NCBI RefSeq assembly: GCF_003710905.1
Contig: NZ_RHHV01000003.1
Span: 1 to 64,000, forward strand
Length of the DNA: 64,000 nucleotides
Direction: 5' to 3'
Source: Brevibacillus parabrevis
GTDB taxonomy: Bacteria; Bacillota; Bacilli; Brevibacillales; Brevibacillaceae
How positions within the stretch are numbered: the stretch's first letter is position 1; each line of letters starts with the position of its first letter. A program made the position numbers and the translations under genes. This document shows, in pieces, positions 25,288 to 33,478 of this stretch. Under the pieces are notes generated by a model. That model did not search any database. It was not told where the DNA came from and was given only the letters and a program-made list of their open reading frames with translations.

Positions 25288-25644
25288 TTAGAGGGTGTTC
25301 TGGATAGAATCCAAAAGGCGCTCTTCATCAATCGGCTTCGTAATATAGTGACGTGCTCCTGCGTTGATGGCTTCAAAAACCAAATGCTTTAAACCGTAGG
25401 TGCTGATCATGATGATGTTGGCATCGGGAAATGTGCTGATAATTTTTTTGACAGTCTCGATACCATTCATGCCTGGCATGTTGATATCCATCATGACTAC
25501 GTCAGGTTGATGCGTTTTGTACTGCTGATAGGCGTCTAGTCCATTCGCCGCTTCTGCGATAACTTGATGTCCAGCCCGTTGTAGGATGAGTCTGATGTAT
25601 TCCCGGACAACTATCGAGTCATCGGCAATTAGTATACGAGCCAT
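25288..25644 (-). CDS. Single-domain response regulator (CheY-like)
   Basis: A 118-residue receiver domain with no output domain. The acidic pocket (ADD at residues 7-9), phospho-acceptor Asp53 in VVMMDINMPG, Thr/Ser at about 81 (MISTYG) and Lys104 in TKPI are all present. AGGAGG lies four bases before the ATG. Such stand-alone receivers act in phosphorelays or by binding a partner protein. The gene is convergent with the giant sensor that carries a CheA-like C-terminus, so the pair plausibly forms one signalling route; only proximity supports this. The promoter region upstream (25645-25788) is A/T-rich and shows no distinct operator. Confidence 0.9.
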   Translation of the reverse strand: MARILIADDSIVVREYIRLILQRAGHQVIAEAANGLDAYQQYKTHQPDVVMMDINMPGMNGIETVKKIISTFPDANIIMISTYGLKHLVFEAINAGARHYITKPIDEERLLDSIQNTL

Positions 25645-25788
25645 AAAACCTCCTGTGTCGAAGCGGTATGATGTGTGTTTTCCTGTTTTACTTTGCCCCT
25701 ACCTTTAACCATAACATTGGTAGGAAAATAGTCGCAATCCTATTATTAGAAAATTTCAGCGATCTTTGTGCAAAATTGTACAATTCAC

Positions 25789-25820
25789 GAAAAAAAGCCC
25801 CCCTTTGTTAAAAGGGAGGT
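25789..25820 (-). terminator. Terminator after the AhpD-like gene
   Basis: Minus strand CCTCCCTTTT and AAAGGGGGG form a stem followed by CTTTTTTT, 16 bp past the stop codon of the AhpD-like gene. Confidence 0.85.
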
Positions 25821-25835
25821 CAGTTGCCTTTTCAT

Positions 25836-26207
25836 TCAGCAAAAGCATTGGGGAGAAGCAGGATCATCACGATAGGCGGCAAGCGCATTGACACCGTGGC
25901 TGAGAATGGCGCCGGCACGGGTTGTGGCGGCTACGAGCAACGCCTCCATGATTTCTTCCATGGTTCCGCCCAGTGCTTTGTACTTTGTTACGTGGACGTC
26001 GATGCAATACGGGCAGCCCGTAACATGAGCGACCGCAATCGCGATCAGCTCCTTTGTTTTCCGCTCGAGATGCTGAGAGTCCTGATAAACCAGCTTCTCG
26101 AACGCCAGATAGGAGGCGGCTGCTTCCGGGGCAAGCTTCATCAAGTCGGGAATGCGGGACAAGTTTGCTTTTTCGTAATACGACGGCGTGTTGGACACCT
26201 TCATCAT
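25836..26207 (-). CDS. Carboxymuconolactone decarboxylase/AhpD-like protein
   Basis: About 123 residues of the AhpD-like fold. The redox motif is visible as H-V-T-G-C-P-Y-C-I-D-V-H, with Cys-x-x-Cys and the downstream His typical of alkylhydroperoxidase cores. The region GGTMEEIMEALLVA is the usual helix. It probably works as a thiol-dependent peroxidase or an adaptor in oxidative stress. The start is uncertain. ATG at 26207 follows GAGAGG directly, GTG at 26198 has better spacing, and an extension to GTG 26282 has no ribosome site. The Crp/Fnr-type regulator is immediately upstream in the same direction and may control or share its expression. Confidence 0.8.
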   Translation of the reverse strand: MMKVSNTPSYYEKANLSRIPDLMKLAPEAAASYLAFEKLVYQDSQHLERKTKELIAIAVAHVTGCPYCIDVHVTKYKALGGTMEEIMEALLVAATTRAGAILSHGVNALAAYRDDPASPQCFC

Positions 26208-26289
26208 CCTCTCGTAACGGGTAACTTCACGTTCATGTCCATTGTAGAGGAGAGAGGGCGTTGGCTTCTGTGACTTGCGCACATAACGG

Positions 26290-26958
26290 CTACAAATGTT
26301 TCAGGTGGTTTGCCAGGCTGGTCCGATCGATGTTGGTGATTCGCCCGCGGCCCAACTTGATCCAGCCTGCCGATTCGAACTCTTTGAGGGAACGGCTGAC
26401 TACTTCTCTGGCTGTTCCCAGCTCAATCGCGATCGCTTCATGAGTAATGAGCAACTGATTGTCAGACTCAGTAGTGCAGCTGAGCAAAAATTCGGCCAGA
26501 CGGTAATCAATCGGTTTGAAAGCGATATTTTCCATCAAGGTTGTCACGGAAGCCATTCGCTTGATCATCGTGCTGTAAATAAACTGGCGCACGTCCTTGT
26601 ACTCGTCCAGCCACTGCTTGAACACTTTGACGGGTAGCAGCAACAGCTCGGTTTCTTCCTCCAGCTCGGCAGATGCCGCATATTCAAGCTCTCCAAGAAT
26701 GCTTGCCATCATCAGGACGCATACGCCGCCACGGGTGACGCGATACAGCGTAATTTCACGCCCGGATTCACTGATCTTGTGGATGCGCACTTTGCCTTCC
26801 AGGACGAAGGCAGCATGGGCAAACAGATGGCCCTCGCCCATCACGAGCCGGGGAGAAAAGCGCTCCACGTAGATCTCGTTGTTCGACCAGGCGGGCAAAG
26901 GCACATGAGCGAAGCAAGGAAATGCCTGTATCACTTGTGGCAGGCGGGCTTTTTCCAT
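26290..26958 (-). CDS. Crp/Fnr-family transcription regulator
   Basis: A 222-residue protein. The N-terminal cyclic-nucleotide-binding-type beta barrel (LFAHAAFVLEGKVRIHKISESGREITLYRV, split across strands) is followed by a dimer helix. A C-terminal winged helix-turn-helix (THEAIAIELGTAREVVSRSLKEFE) completes it. The recognition helix T-A-R-E-V-V-S-R is the Crp/Fnr type. It lacks the four-cysteine cluster of Fnr, so it probably does not sense oxygen through an iron-sulphur cluster, and the ligand is unknown. GGGGGT precedes the ATG. The AhpD-like gene lies 80 bp downstream and could be a target. The MATE gene is divergent across a 120-bp gap and is another candidate. Confidence 0.85.
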   Translation of the reverse strand: MEKARLPQVIQAFPCFAHVPLPAWSNNEIYVERFSPRLVMGEGHLFAHAAFVLEGKVRIHKISESGREITLYRVTRGGVCVLMMASILGELEYAASAELEEETELLLLPVKVFKQWLDEYKDVRQFIYSTMIKRMASVTTLMENIAFKPIDYRLAEFLLSCTTESDNQLLITHEAIAIELGTAREVVSRSLKEFESAGWIKLGRGRITNIDRTSLANHLKHL

Positions 26959-27078
26959 CGTATGACCCCCTTTTCATAAAGATCTTGTAAAAAGTGTCGA
27001 GTTTTCTCCGCGCATTGCGGGTTACGGTGTAAAATGTCGCTATGCATAGAGAGAGGACCAGATGGGATAGGTGAAAGT

Positions 27079-28491
27079 ATGGATATGACAGTAGCCGAGC
27101 GGCAAACAGGTCAACAAGATGGCAATGCGTACAATCTGTTCAAGCTGACTTGGCCGATCTTCTTAGAGCTGTTTCTGTTCATGCTGATCGGCATCACGGA
27201 TACGTTCATGCTGAGCGGCGTTTCTGACGCGGCTGTATCGGCGGTTGGGGCAGCCAACCAATTTATTTTTATCGCCATTTTGATTTTGGAAGTAGCAGGA
27301 CATGGCGCCTCGATTGTGGTCGCGCAGTATATCGGCTCCAAAAAAATGGTCGATGCAGCGAGAGTCGGAGCGGTTGCGGTCACGTTGAATCTGCTGATCG
27401 GCATCGCAATCAGCGTAAGCTTCGTTTTGTTTGGGAATGCACTGCTCGAACGCGTCAATCTGCAAGGGCAAATTTTGCAGATGGCCCAGTCGTATATGAT
27501 CATCGTCGGGGGAAGCCTGTTTATTCAGGCGATTATCAATACATTGGCAAGTGTCATTCGTACGTATAGCTTTACAAAAGAGAGCATGTATATCTCGCTC
27601 GGCATCAATGTGCTGCACGTCATCGGGAACTACTTGCTGATCTTCGGGCACTTTGGTTTTCCGGCATTGGGGGTAGAGGGTGCTGCCATCTCTACGGTAT
27701 TGAGCAGGGCGCTTGGGCTGCTCGTCTATTTTTGGGCGTTTTACCGTCTGATTGAGGTCAAAGTAGCATTCAAAGACTATGTTACCATCAAATGGACGTA
27801 CGTCAGCAAAATTTGCAAGGTAGGCATTCCATCTGCGGTTGAGCAAATCATGTACCATGGCTGTCAGGCCGTCTTTTTGTACTATGTGACGTATTTGGGC
27901 GCGTCGTCGCTCGCTTCCCGGCAATACGTGCTCAATCTTTCCATGTTTATTTATTTGTTCAGCTTGGCAATCGGCATGGGCACGGCGATTATAACAGGCA
28001 GGCTTGTAGGTGCGGGCAGACGCGAAGAAGCGTATAGCCGCGTGTGGAAAAGCTTGCGCTGGGGCTTGCTTTACACCGTTGTAGTCAACACGGTTATCAT
28101 CATTTTCCGCGAGCCGATCATGGGCTTGTTCACGACTGATCCGGAAATTTTGCGGATCAGCTCGCAAATTATTTTGCTCAGTATTTTGCTGGAAACCGGG
28201 CGGGTCTTCAACATTGTGTTGATCAACTCTTTGCGTGCGGCAGGAGACACGCAGTTTCCGGTGTATATGGGCCTGATTTCGATGGTCGGAATCAGTCTGC
28301 CGCTAGGTTATGTGCTGGTGTTTCACACCGAATTGGGCTTGGCGGGGGTATGGCTGGCCGTTGCGATCGATGAATGGATACGCGGAGTCATGATGTTTTT
28401 CCGCTGGAGGAGCAGGGTATGGGAGCAAAAAGCTCTCGTCGAACCGCTGGAAGGCAACGGCAGCAGGGTAAACGACAGCGCATCCGTCTAG
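27079..28491 (+). CDS. MATE-family multidrug/Na+ efflux protein
   Basis: A 470-residue polytopic membrane protein with about 12 hydrophobic helices in two homologous halves. The first carries FLELFLFMLIGITDTFMLSG and the second begins near IPSAVEQIMYHG, both typical of MATE exporters that expel cationic drugs or metabolites using a Na+ or H+ gradient. ATG at 27079 has AGGTG upstream. The longer frame from 27034 adds 15 residues without a ribosome site. It is monocistronic and divergent from the Crp/Fnr regulator. Substrate is unknown. A second MATE protein lies at 45026, only distantly similar by eye. Confidence 0.85.
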   Translation: MDMTVAERQTGQQDGNAYNLFKLTWPIFLELFLFMLIGITDTFMLSGVSDAAVSAVGAANQFIFIAILILEVAGHGASIVVAQYIGSKKMVDAARVGAVAVTLNLLIGIAISVSFVLFGNALLERVNLQGQILQMAQSYMIIVGGSLFIQAIINTLASVIRTYSFTKESMYISLGINVLHVIGNYLLIFGHFGFPALGVEGAAISTVLSRALGLLVYFWAFYRLIEVKVAFKDYVTIKWTYVSKICKVGIPSAVEQIMYHGCQAVFLYYVTYLGASSLASRQYVLNLSMFIYLFSLAIGMGTAIITGRLVGAGRREEAYSRVWKSLRWGLLYTVVVNTVIIIFREPIMGLFTTDPEILRISSQIILLSILLETGRVFNIVLINSLRAAGDTQFPVYMGLISMVGISLPLGYVLVFHTELGLAGVWLAVAIDEWIRGVMMFFRWRSRVWEQKALVEPLEGNGSRVNDSASV

Positions 28492-28593
28492 GGACCGATG
28501 GAAAACAACTCCAGCGACTGATGCTATCTTGAGGCCGCTCTAGTACAATGATTTCAAGAACAAGCAAGCTTGGATGCATAGAGGGAGATAGAG

Positions 28594-29343
28594 ATGAAGC
28601 GTTGGATAGGAGTTGGATTTTTGGTTTTGGCTCTCGGGCTTGCGGGATGCAGCAGCAGTCTGGAGACGGTGGAGGAAAAGCGTCATCTGGACTTGCCAAT
28701 CGAGTCGATAGAGGCGTTGGAGATCGTTAATCAATCCGGTAATTTGGTTGTAAAAGGAGACGACAAGGCAACCTCGATCCAGGTAGATGCCATCATCGCC
28801 AGATCAGCCAATATCAAGCCGGAAGACATCATCGTGACGCTGACCAAGGACGGGAATGTCGCTCATTTGTCCTCCGATGTAGTTGGTCATTTCGGCGTAA
28901 TGCGTCTGGAGCTGAACGTCGAGGTGACGGTTCCTTCCGCATTGAAGGTAGCGATCACGGACGACTCAGGGGATATTGATGTCTCCAAACTGGCGGGAGC
29001 GCTCACGATCAAGGATGATTCGGGTGATATCATCTTGAAAGATGTCACGGGCGAAGTGCAGATCAATGACCAGTCCGGCGATATCAAAATCAACAACGCG
29101 ACCGCCCTCAAGCTGATCGAGGATGACTCCGGCGATATTTTGCTGGAAGATACCGGGGGCGACGTGGAGATCAAAGATCAGTCGGGTGACATGAAAATTG
29201 TGCGTCACAAAGGAAACGTGACGATATCCGATGACAGCGGCGACATCGACATTTACACAGTCAACGGAGACGTGAACATTGTCGAAGACGGCTCTGGCAA
29301 GCGCTCGGTGAAAAACGTAAGCGGATCGTATACGTCCAATTAA
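28594..29343 (+). CDS. Lipoprotein with an 18-residue beta-helix-type repeat (DUF4097-like)
   Basis: A 249-residue lipoprotein with lipobox L-A-G-C at residues 16-19, so it is exported and anchored to the outer membrane face. After a lead-in strand region, the motif D-D/Q-S-G-D-I/M recurs six times at residues 123-218 with an exact 18-residue (54-base) spacing, typical of a right-handed parallel beta-helix or adhesin-like stack. The DUF4097 family has this look. GGGAGATAGAG precedes the ATG. It is monocistronic with its own terminator. Role unknown; surface interaction or envelope stress sensing are possible. Confidence 0.85.
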   Translation: MKRWIGVGFLVLALGLAGCSSSLETVEEKRHLDLPIESIEALEIVNQSGNLVVKGDDKATSIQVDAIIARSANIKPEDIIVTLTKDGNVAHLSSDVVGHFGVMRLELNVEVTVPSALKVAITDDSGDIDVSKLAGALTIKDDSGDIILKDVTGEVQINDQSGDIKINNATALKLIEDDSGDILLEDTGGDVEIKDQSGDMKIVRHKGNVTISDDSGDIDIYTVNGDVNIVEDGSGKRSVKNVSGSYTSN

Positions 29344-29346
29344 AAA

Positions 29347-29383
29347 AAGTGCTGTTGCTATCAGTGGCAACGGCGCTTTTTTG
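29347..29383 (+). terminator. Terminator after the DUF4097-like lipoprotein gene
   Basis: AGTGCTGTTGC pairs with GCAACGGCGCT around TATCAGTG, followed by TTTTTTG. Confidence 0.85.
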
Positions 29384-29503
29384 CGTTAGTGATGGACAGC
29401 GGAATATTCTCACTTTTTTCAATCCAGAGAAATTTAGTCGACTAATGAAAAAATGCTTTAAACCCGGATAAAGAAGTGCTAATATAACAAAGGAGATGCC
29501 AAG

Positions 29504-29539
29504 TGAGAATGAATCTCTTTATTATTGAGAATGAATCTC
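29504..29539 (+). promoter_or_regulatory. Tandem Fur-like operator upstream of the ycl operon
   Basis: The 14-bp element TGAGAATGAATCTC occurs twice, at 29504-29517 and 29526-29539, 22 bp apart (about two helical turns). Each is an inverted repeat resembling the Fur box TGATAATNATTATCA, with several mismatches. Upstream, TAATAT at 29481 could be a -10 element. The location before an iron-siderophore importer supports Fur control. Confidence 0.65.
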
Positions 29540-29604
29540 CTTCTTACTAAGCATGCTAAAAGCAACGCAGCACTCACGTGAACAAAGAGAAGAGTAGGGA
29601 AGCG

Positions 29605-30558
29605 ATGAAAAAAAGATATTTGGTTGTAGCCCTGATTCTGCTTTCGATAGTATCCCTGTTTATTGGCGTAAAGGACATTTCGCCCCTGGAGTTGTTCAAT
29701 CTCAGCGATGACAAAGTGCAAGTGATGTGGATTAGCCGGATTCCCCGATTGATCAGCATCATCATCGCGGGTATCAGCATGAGCGTGGTTGGTCTGATCA
29801 TGCAGCAACTGACCCGGAACAAATTCGTGTCGCCGACAACGGCGGGCACCGAAGACTCTGTCCGGTTCGGGATTCTCGTTTCCTTGCTGGTGTTCGTAGA
29901 TGCTTCGATTTGGGTGAAGCTGCTCGTCGCGTTTGTTTTTGCCTTGCTGGGGACGTTTATCTTCATGAAGATTCTCGACAGGGTGAAATACAAGGATTCG
30001 ATTTTTATTCCACTGGTCGGGTTGATGTTCGGGAATATCGTCGGTTCGATTACGATGTTCTTCGCTTACAAGCACGATCTCATCCAGAACATGTCGTCCT
30101 GGCTGCACGGCGACTTTTCCTCGATCATGAAGGGAAACTACGAATTGCTATACATAAGCATTCCGCTGGTCATTATCGCGTACTTGTTTGCCAACAAGTT
30201 TACGATTGCAGGAATGGGCGAAGAGTTCGCGATCAATCTCGGACTGAATTACAAGCAAGTGGTCAATATCGGTTTGGCGATTGTCGCCATGGTTTCATCT
30301 GTCGTCATCCTCACGGTAGGGACGATCCCGTTTTTGGGGCTTATTATTCCTAATATTGTGACGCTTTACCTCGGCGACAATCTGAAGAAAAGCCTGTCTC
30401 ATACCGCTTTGCTGGGAGCAGTGTTTGTCTTGTGCTGTGACATTCTTGGACGCCTGATCATTTTCCCGTATGAAATCTCAATCGGCTTGATGGTCGGAGT
30501 AGTGGGCAGCGGTATATTCGTGTACTTACTCATGAGAAGAAAGGCATATGAACGATGA
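29605..30558 (+). CDS. yclN: Siderophore ABC importer permease (YclN-like)
   Basis: A 317-residue FecCD-type permease with about nine to ten helices. Family features include GISMSVVGLIMQQLTRNKFVSPTTAGTEDS near residue 65 and the C-terminal GTIPFLGLIIPNI loop that contacts the ATPase. ATG at 29605 has AGGGA upstream; an in-frame GTG at 29578 is less likely. Its gene order (permease, permease, ATPase, binding protein) matches Bacillus subtilis yclNOPQ, the petrobactin/catecholate importer. The stop overlaps the next ATG by four bases. Fur-like boxes lie just upstream, so expression is expected under iron starvation. Confidence 0.9.
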   Translation: MKKRYLVVALILLSIVSLFIGVKDISPLELFNLSDDKVQVMWISRIPRLISIIIAGISMSVVGLIMQQLTRNKFVSPTTAGTEDSVRFGILVSLLVFVDASIWVKLLVAFVFALLGTFIFMKILDRVKYKDSIFIPLVGLMFGNIVGSITMFFAYKHDLIQNMSSWLHGDFSSIMKGNYELLYISIPLVIIAYLFANKFTIAGMGEEFAINLGLNYKQVVNIGLAIVAMVSSVVILTVGTIPFLGLIIPNIVTLYLGDNLKKSLSHTALLGAVFVLCCDILGRLIIFPYEISIGLMVGVVGSGIFVYLLMRRKAYER

Positions 30559-31496
30559 AAGCTAAGATTGGTGTCATGGCGATAGTCGCCGTTGCTCTGA
30601 TAGCCGTATTCATGCTGATTGATGCGGGCGGCAACTGGGATTACGTGCTTCCCCGAAGGGCCAAGAAAATTATTGCGATCCTGCTAACCGGGTGCATCAT
30701 TGCGTTCTCGACGATGGTCTTCCAGACGATTACCAACAACCGCATTTTGACGCCCAGCATCATCGGTCTTGATTCCTTGTACATGTTCATTCAGACTCTC
30801 GTCATTTTCGTGTTTGGTTCCACGCACATGACGATCATGAATAAAAACGTGAACTTCCTGATCTCGACTGGCTTGATGGTTCTGTTCGCAGGCGTGCTGT
30901 ACAAATTCCTGTTCAGGCGGGAAGGACAAAACATCTACTTCCTGTTGTTGATTGGCTTGATTTTCGGCACTTTGTTCGGCAGTTTGTCGACGTTCATGCA
31001 GGTGCTGATCGATCCGAACGAGTTTCAGGTGGTACAAGACAAAATGTTCGCGAGCTTCAACAACGTGAACACAGATCTGTTGATTCTCAGCTTTGTCCTG
31101 GTAATCGCAGTCGGCCTTTACTTTTGGCGCTACGTCAAGTATTTGGATGTGCTGGCACTGGGCCGGGATCAGGCAATCAATCTGGGGATTCCTTACGATT
31201 TTGTCGTCAAACGGTTTTTGGTCGTCATCGCGATTCTCGTGTCGATTGCGACAGCGTTGGTTGGGCCTATCACCTTCCTGGGGCTGTTGGTAGCGAATTT
31301 GGCTCATCAATATATGAAAACGTACCAGCACAAGTTTTTGCTGGCTGGCTCAGCATTGATCAGCGTAGTGGCTCTGGTAGGCGGTTTGTTGATTGTCGAA
31401 CGCGTCTTTACGTTCTCGACAACGCTCAGTGTCATCGTCAACTTTATCGGCGGGGTTTACTTCATCTATCTTCTGCTAAAGGAGAATAAAGCGTGA
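30555..31496 (+). CDS. yclO: Siderophore ABC importer permease (YclO-like)
   Basis: A 313-residue second FecCD-type permease. It shows the family patterns TMVFQTITNNRILTPSIIG near residue 54 and GPITFLGLLVANLAH near residue 237, with about nine helices. The ATG overlaps the yclN stop as ATGA, and the following GTG overlaps its own stop as GTGA, so translation is coupled throughout. It forms the heterodimeric membrane channel with YclN for ferric petrobactin or related catecholates. Confidence 0.9.
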   Translation: MKAKIGVMAIVAVALIAVFMLIDAGGNWDYVLPRRAKKIIAILLTGCIIAFSTMVFQTITNNRILTPSIIGLDSLYMFIQTLVIFVFGSTHMTIMNKNVNFLISTGLMVLFAGVLYKFLFRREGQNIYFLLLIGLIFGTLFGSLSTFMQVLIDPNEFQVVQDKMFASFNNVNTDLLILSFVLVIAVGLYFWRYVKYLDVLALGRDQAINLGIPYDFVVKRFLVVIAILVSIATALVGPITFLGLLVANLAHQYMKTYQHKFLLAGSALISVVALVGGLLIVERVFTFSTTLSVIVNFIGGVYFIYLLLKENKA

Positions 31497-32251
31497 TAGA
31501 AGTCCGTAACGTCTCAAAACAGTATGGGAACAAAAATGTCGTGGAAAACGTCTCGGTGAAAATTGCCAAAGGGAAAATTACGTCCTTTATCGGTCCGAAC
31601 GGGGCTGGCAAAAGCACATTGCTGTCCATGATCAGCCGTCTGTTGACGAAGGATCAAGGCGAGGTGCTGATTGAGGGGCAGGAGATTGGACAGTACAAAA
31701 GCAACGAGCTGGCCAAAAAAATCTCGATTCTCAAGCAGTCCAACCACATTACGGTGCGCCTGACGATTCGCGAGCTGGTCAGCTTCGGACGCTTTCCGTA
31801 TTCACAAGGCAATTTGACAAAAGAAGACTGGAAGTACGTAGACGAAGCGATCCGTTATCTGGAGCTTGCGGACATACAGCACAAGTATCTCGACCAACTG
31901 AGTGGCGGGCAGCGCCAGCGGGCGTACATCGCCATGGTTGTCGCGCAGAACACGGAGTACGTTCTCCTCGATGAGCCGTTGAACAACCTGGATATGAAAC
32001 ATTCTGTCCAGATCATGAAGGTGCTGCGGCGTCTGGTCGATGAGATGGGCAAAACCGTCGTCATCGTCATTCACGATATCAATTTTGCGTCTGTTTACTC
32101 CGATTACATCGTTGCGCTCAAGGACGGAAAAGTCGTGAAGGAAGGCAGCACAGACGAGATCATCCAGCCGCAAACCTTGAAAGATGTTTACGATATGGAC
32201 ATCCACATTGAAGACATCGACGAAAACAAAATCTGCGTGTACTACGCATAG
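31493..32251 (+). CDS. yclP: Siderophore ABC importer ATPase (YclP-like)
   Basis: A 252-residue ABC ATPase. Walker A G-P-N-G-A-G-K-S-T, signature L-S-G-G-Q-R-Q-R, Walker B VLLDEP and the switch His in VIHDINFAS are all intact. The N-terminal MIEVRNVSKQYG and the FecE-like internal sequence (FGRFPYS) place it with iron-siderophore importers. GTG start overlaps the yclO stop. It is the energising subunit for the adjacent permeases. About 115 bp separate it from the binding-protein gene. Confidence 0.9.
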   Translation: MIEVRNVSKQYGNKNVVENVSVKIAKGKITSFIGPNGAGKSTLLSMISRLLTKDQGEVLIEGQEIGQYKSNELAKKISILKQSNHITVRLTIRELVSFGRFPYSQGNLTKEDWKYVDEAIRYLELADIQHKYLDQLSGGQRQRAYIAMVVAQNTEYVLLDEPLNNLDMKHSVQIMKVLRRLVDEMGKTVVIVIHDINFASVYSDYIVALKDGKVVKEGSTDEIIQPQTLKDVYDMDIHIEDIDENKICVYYA

Positions 32252-32365
32252 CGCCGCTTTACTTCCTTTCGATAAAATTATTTTGATAGCGTGCAGGGGG
32301 TCTTCAAAAACAAGCAAGCTATCAATAATTTTATATATATTAAAATACTTATAGAGGTGAGAAAA

Positions 32366-33346
32366 ATGAACAAAAAAATCCTGATGCTGTTCATGGCCGT
32401 ACTGTTGGCAGTATTTACAGCGGCATGCGGTTCCGGCTCCAATAGTGCAGCTCCTTCCCAAACTCCGGAAGCGTCCAACGGCGCTGCGAAGGAATCCGAA
32501 GAAATCACAATCAAACATAAATTGGGCGAGGCCAAACTGAAGAAAAACCCGCAAAACGTTGTCGTCTTTGACTATGGCGTGCTCGATTCCTTGGACAAAC
32601 TGGGCATCGAAGTAAAAGGTGTGGCACAATCCAGCATTCCGCCTTATCTGGAGAAATTCAAAGACGCGAAATACACAAACATCGGCAGCCTGAAAGAGCC
32701 GGACTTTGAAAAGATCAACGCAATGAAGCCGGATGTCATCTTCATCTCCGGTCGTCAGCAAGACGCTTATGAAGAACTGAACAAAATTGCTCCAACGATC
32801 TTCCTCGGTGTAGACACTTCCAAGTACATGGACTCTTTCACAGAGAACATGAAAACGCTCGGAACCATTTTTGGCAAAGAAGCACAAGTAGATGAAGAAC
32901 TGGCGAAAATCAACGAATCGATCAAGCAACTGAACGAAAAAGCAACAGCAAGCGGCAAAAACGCGCTGATCGTTCTCGTGAACGAAGGCAAGCTGAGCGC
33001 TTACGGTCCTGGCTCCCGCTTCGGTATTTTGCATGACGTGTTCGGGTTCGCTGCGGTAGACAAAAACATTGAAGTATCCACCCACGGACAAAGCGTATCC
33101 GCTGAGTACGTAGCAGAGAAAAACCCTGACTACCTGTTTGTTGTAGACCGCGGTGTGATTTCTGCGAATGAAGGTGTTTCCGCAGCTGCGAAAGAAGCGG
33201 TTGAAAACGACCTCACGAAAAACACTAAAGCATTCAAAAACGGTAACATCATTTACCTCGATGCGAACTACTGGTACTTGTCCGGTGGCGGATTGGTTTC
33301 GACTGCAAACATGGCAGACGAAATCTTGAAAGACATCAAGTGGTAA
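32366..33346 (+). CDS. yclQ: Siderophore-binding lipoprotein (YclQ-like)
   Basis: A 326-residue lipoprotein with lipobox T-A-A-C at residues 17-20, followed by a low-complexity linker and the bilobal periplasmic-binding fold. Sequence blocks NVVVFDYGVLDSLDKLGI, NIGSLKEPDF and DVFGFAAVDKNIEVSTHGQS match what I recall of B. subtilis YclQ, the petrobactin and 3,4-dihydroxybenzoate receptor. ATG at 32366 follows AGAGGTGA; a longer in-frame start is not supported. A/T-rich DNA before it could hold an extra promoter. Two hairpins follow the stop. Confidence 0.9.
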   Translation: MNKKILMLFMAVLLAVFTAACGSGSNSAAPSQTPEASNGAAKESEEITIKHKLGEAKLKKNPQNVVVFDYGVLDSLDKLGIEVKGVAQSSIPPYLEKFKDAKYTNIGSLKEPDFEKINAMKPDVIFISGRQQDAYEELNKIAPTIFLGVDTSKYMDSFTENMKTLGTIFGKEAQVDEELAKINESIKQLNEKATASGKNALIVLVNEGKLSAYGPGSRFGILHDVFGFAAVDKNIEVSTHGQSVSAEYVAEKNPDYLFVVDRGVISANEGVSAAAKEAVENDLTKNTKAFKNGNIIYLDANYWYLSGGGLVSTANMADEILKDIKW

Positions 33347-33367
33347 CGAAAACAAGCTGATAACAGC

Positions 33368-33407
33368 AAAGGCAGCCTGGGGAGAAGATCTCTGGGCTGC
33401 CTTTTGC
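33368..33407 (+). terminator. Terminator of the ycl operon
   Basis: AAAGGCAGCC pairs with GGCTGCCTTTT, giving a strong stem followed by TTTTG, 20 bp after the yclQ stop. Confidence 0.8.
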
Positions 33408-33413
33408 CTATAT

Positions 33414-33452
33414 AAAAAAGCCATTCTCATTTACCGTCCATGAGAATGGCTT
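33414..33452 (-). terminator. Terminator of the YusV-like ATPase gene
   Basis: Minus strand: GCCATTCTCAT and ATGAGAATGGC pair perfectly around a short loop, followed by TTTTTTATA. It lies 26 bp after the ATPase stop, back to back with the ycl terminator. Confidence 0.85.
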
Positions 33453-33478
33453 GATCGTTCGATGCAAGTGATGAGTTA

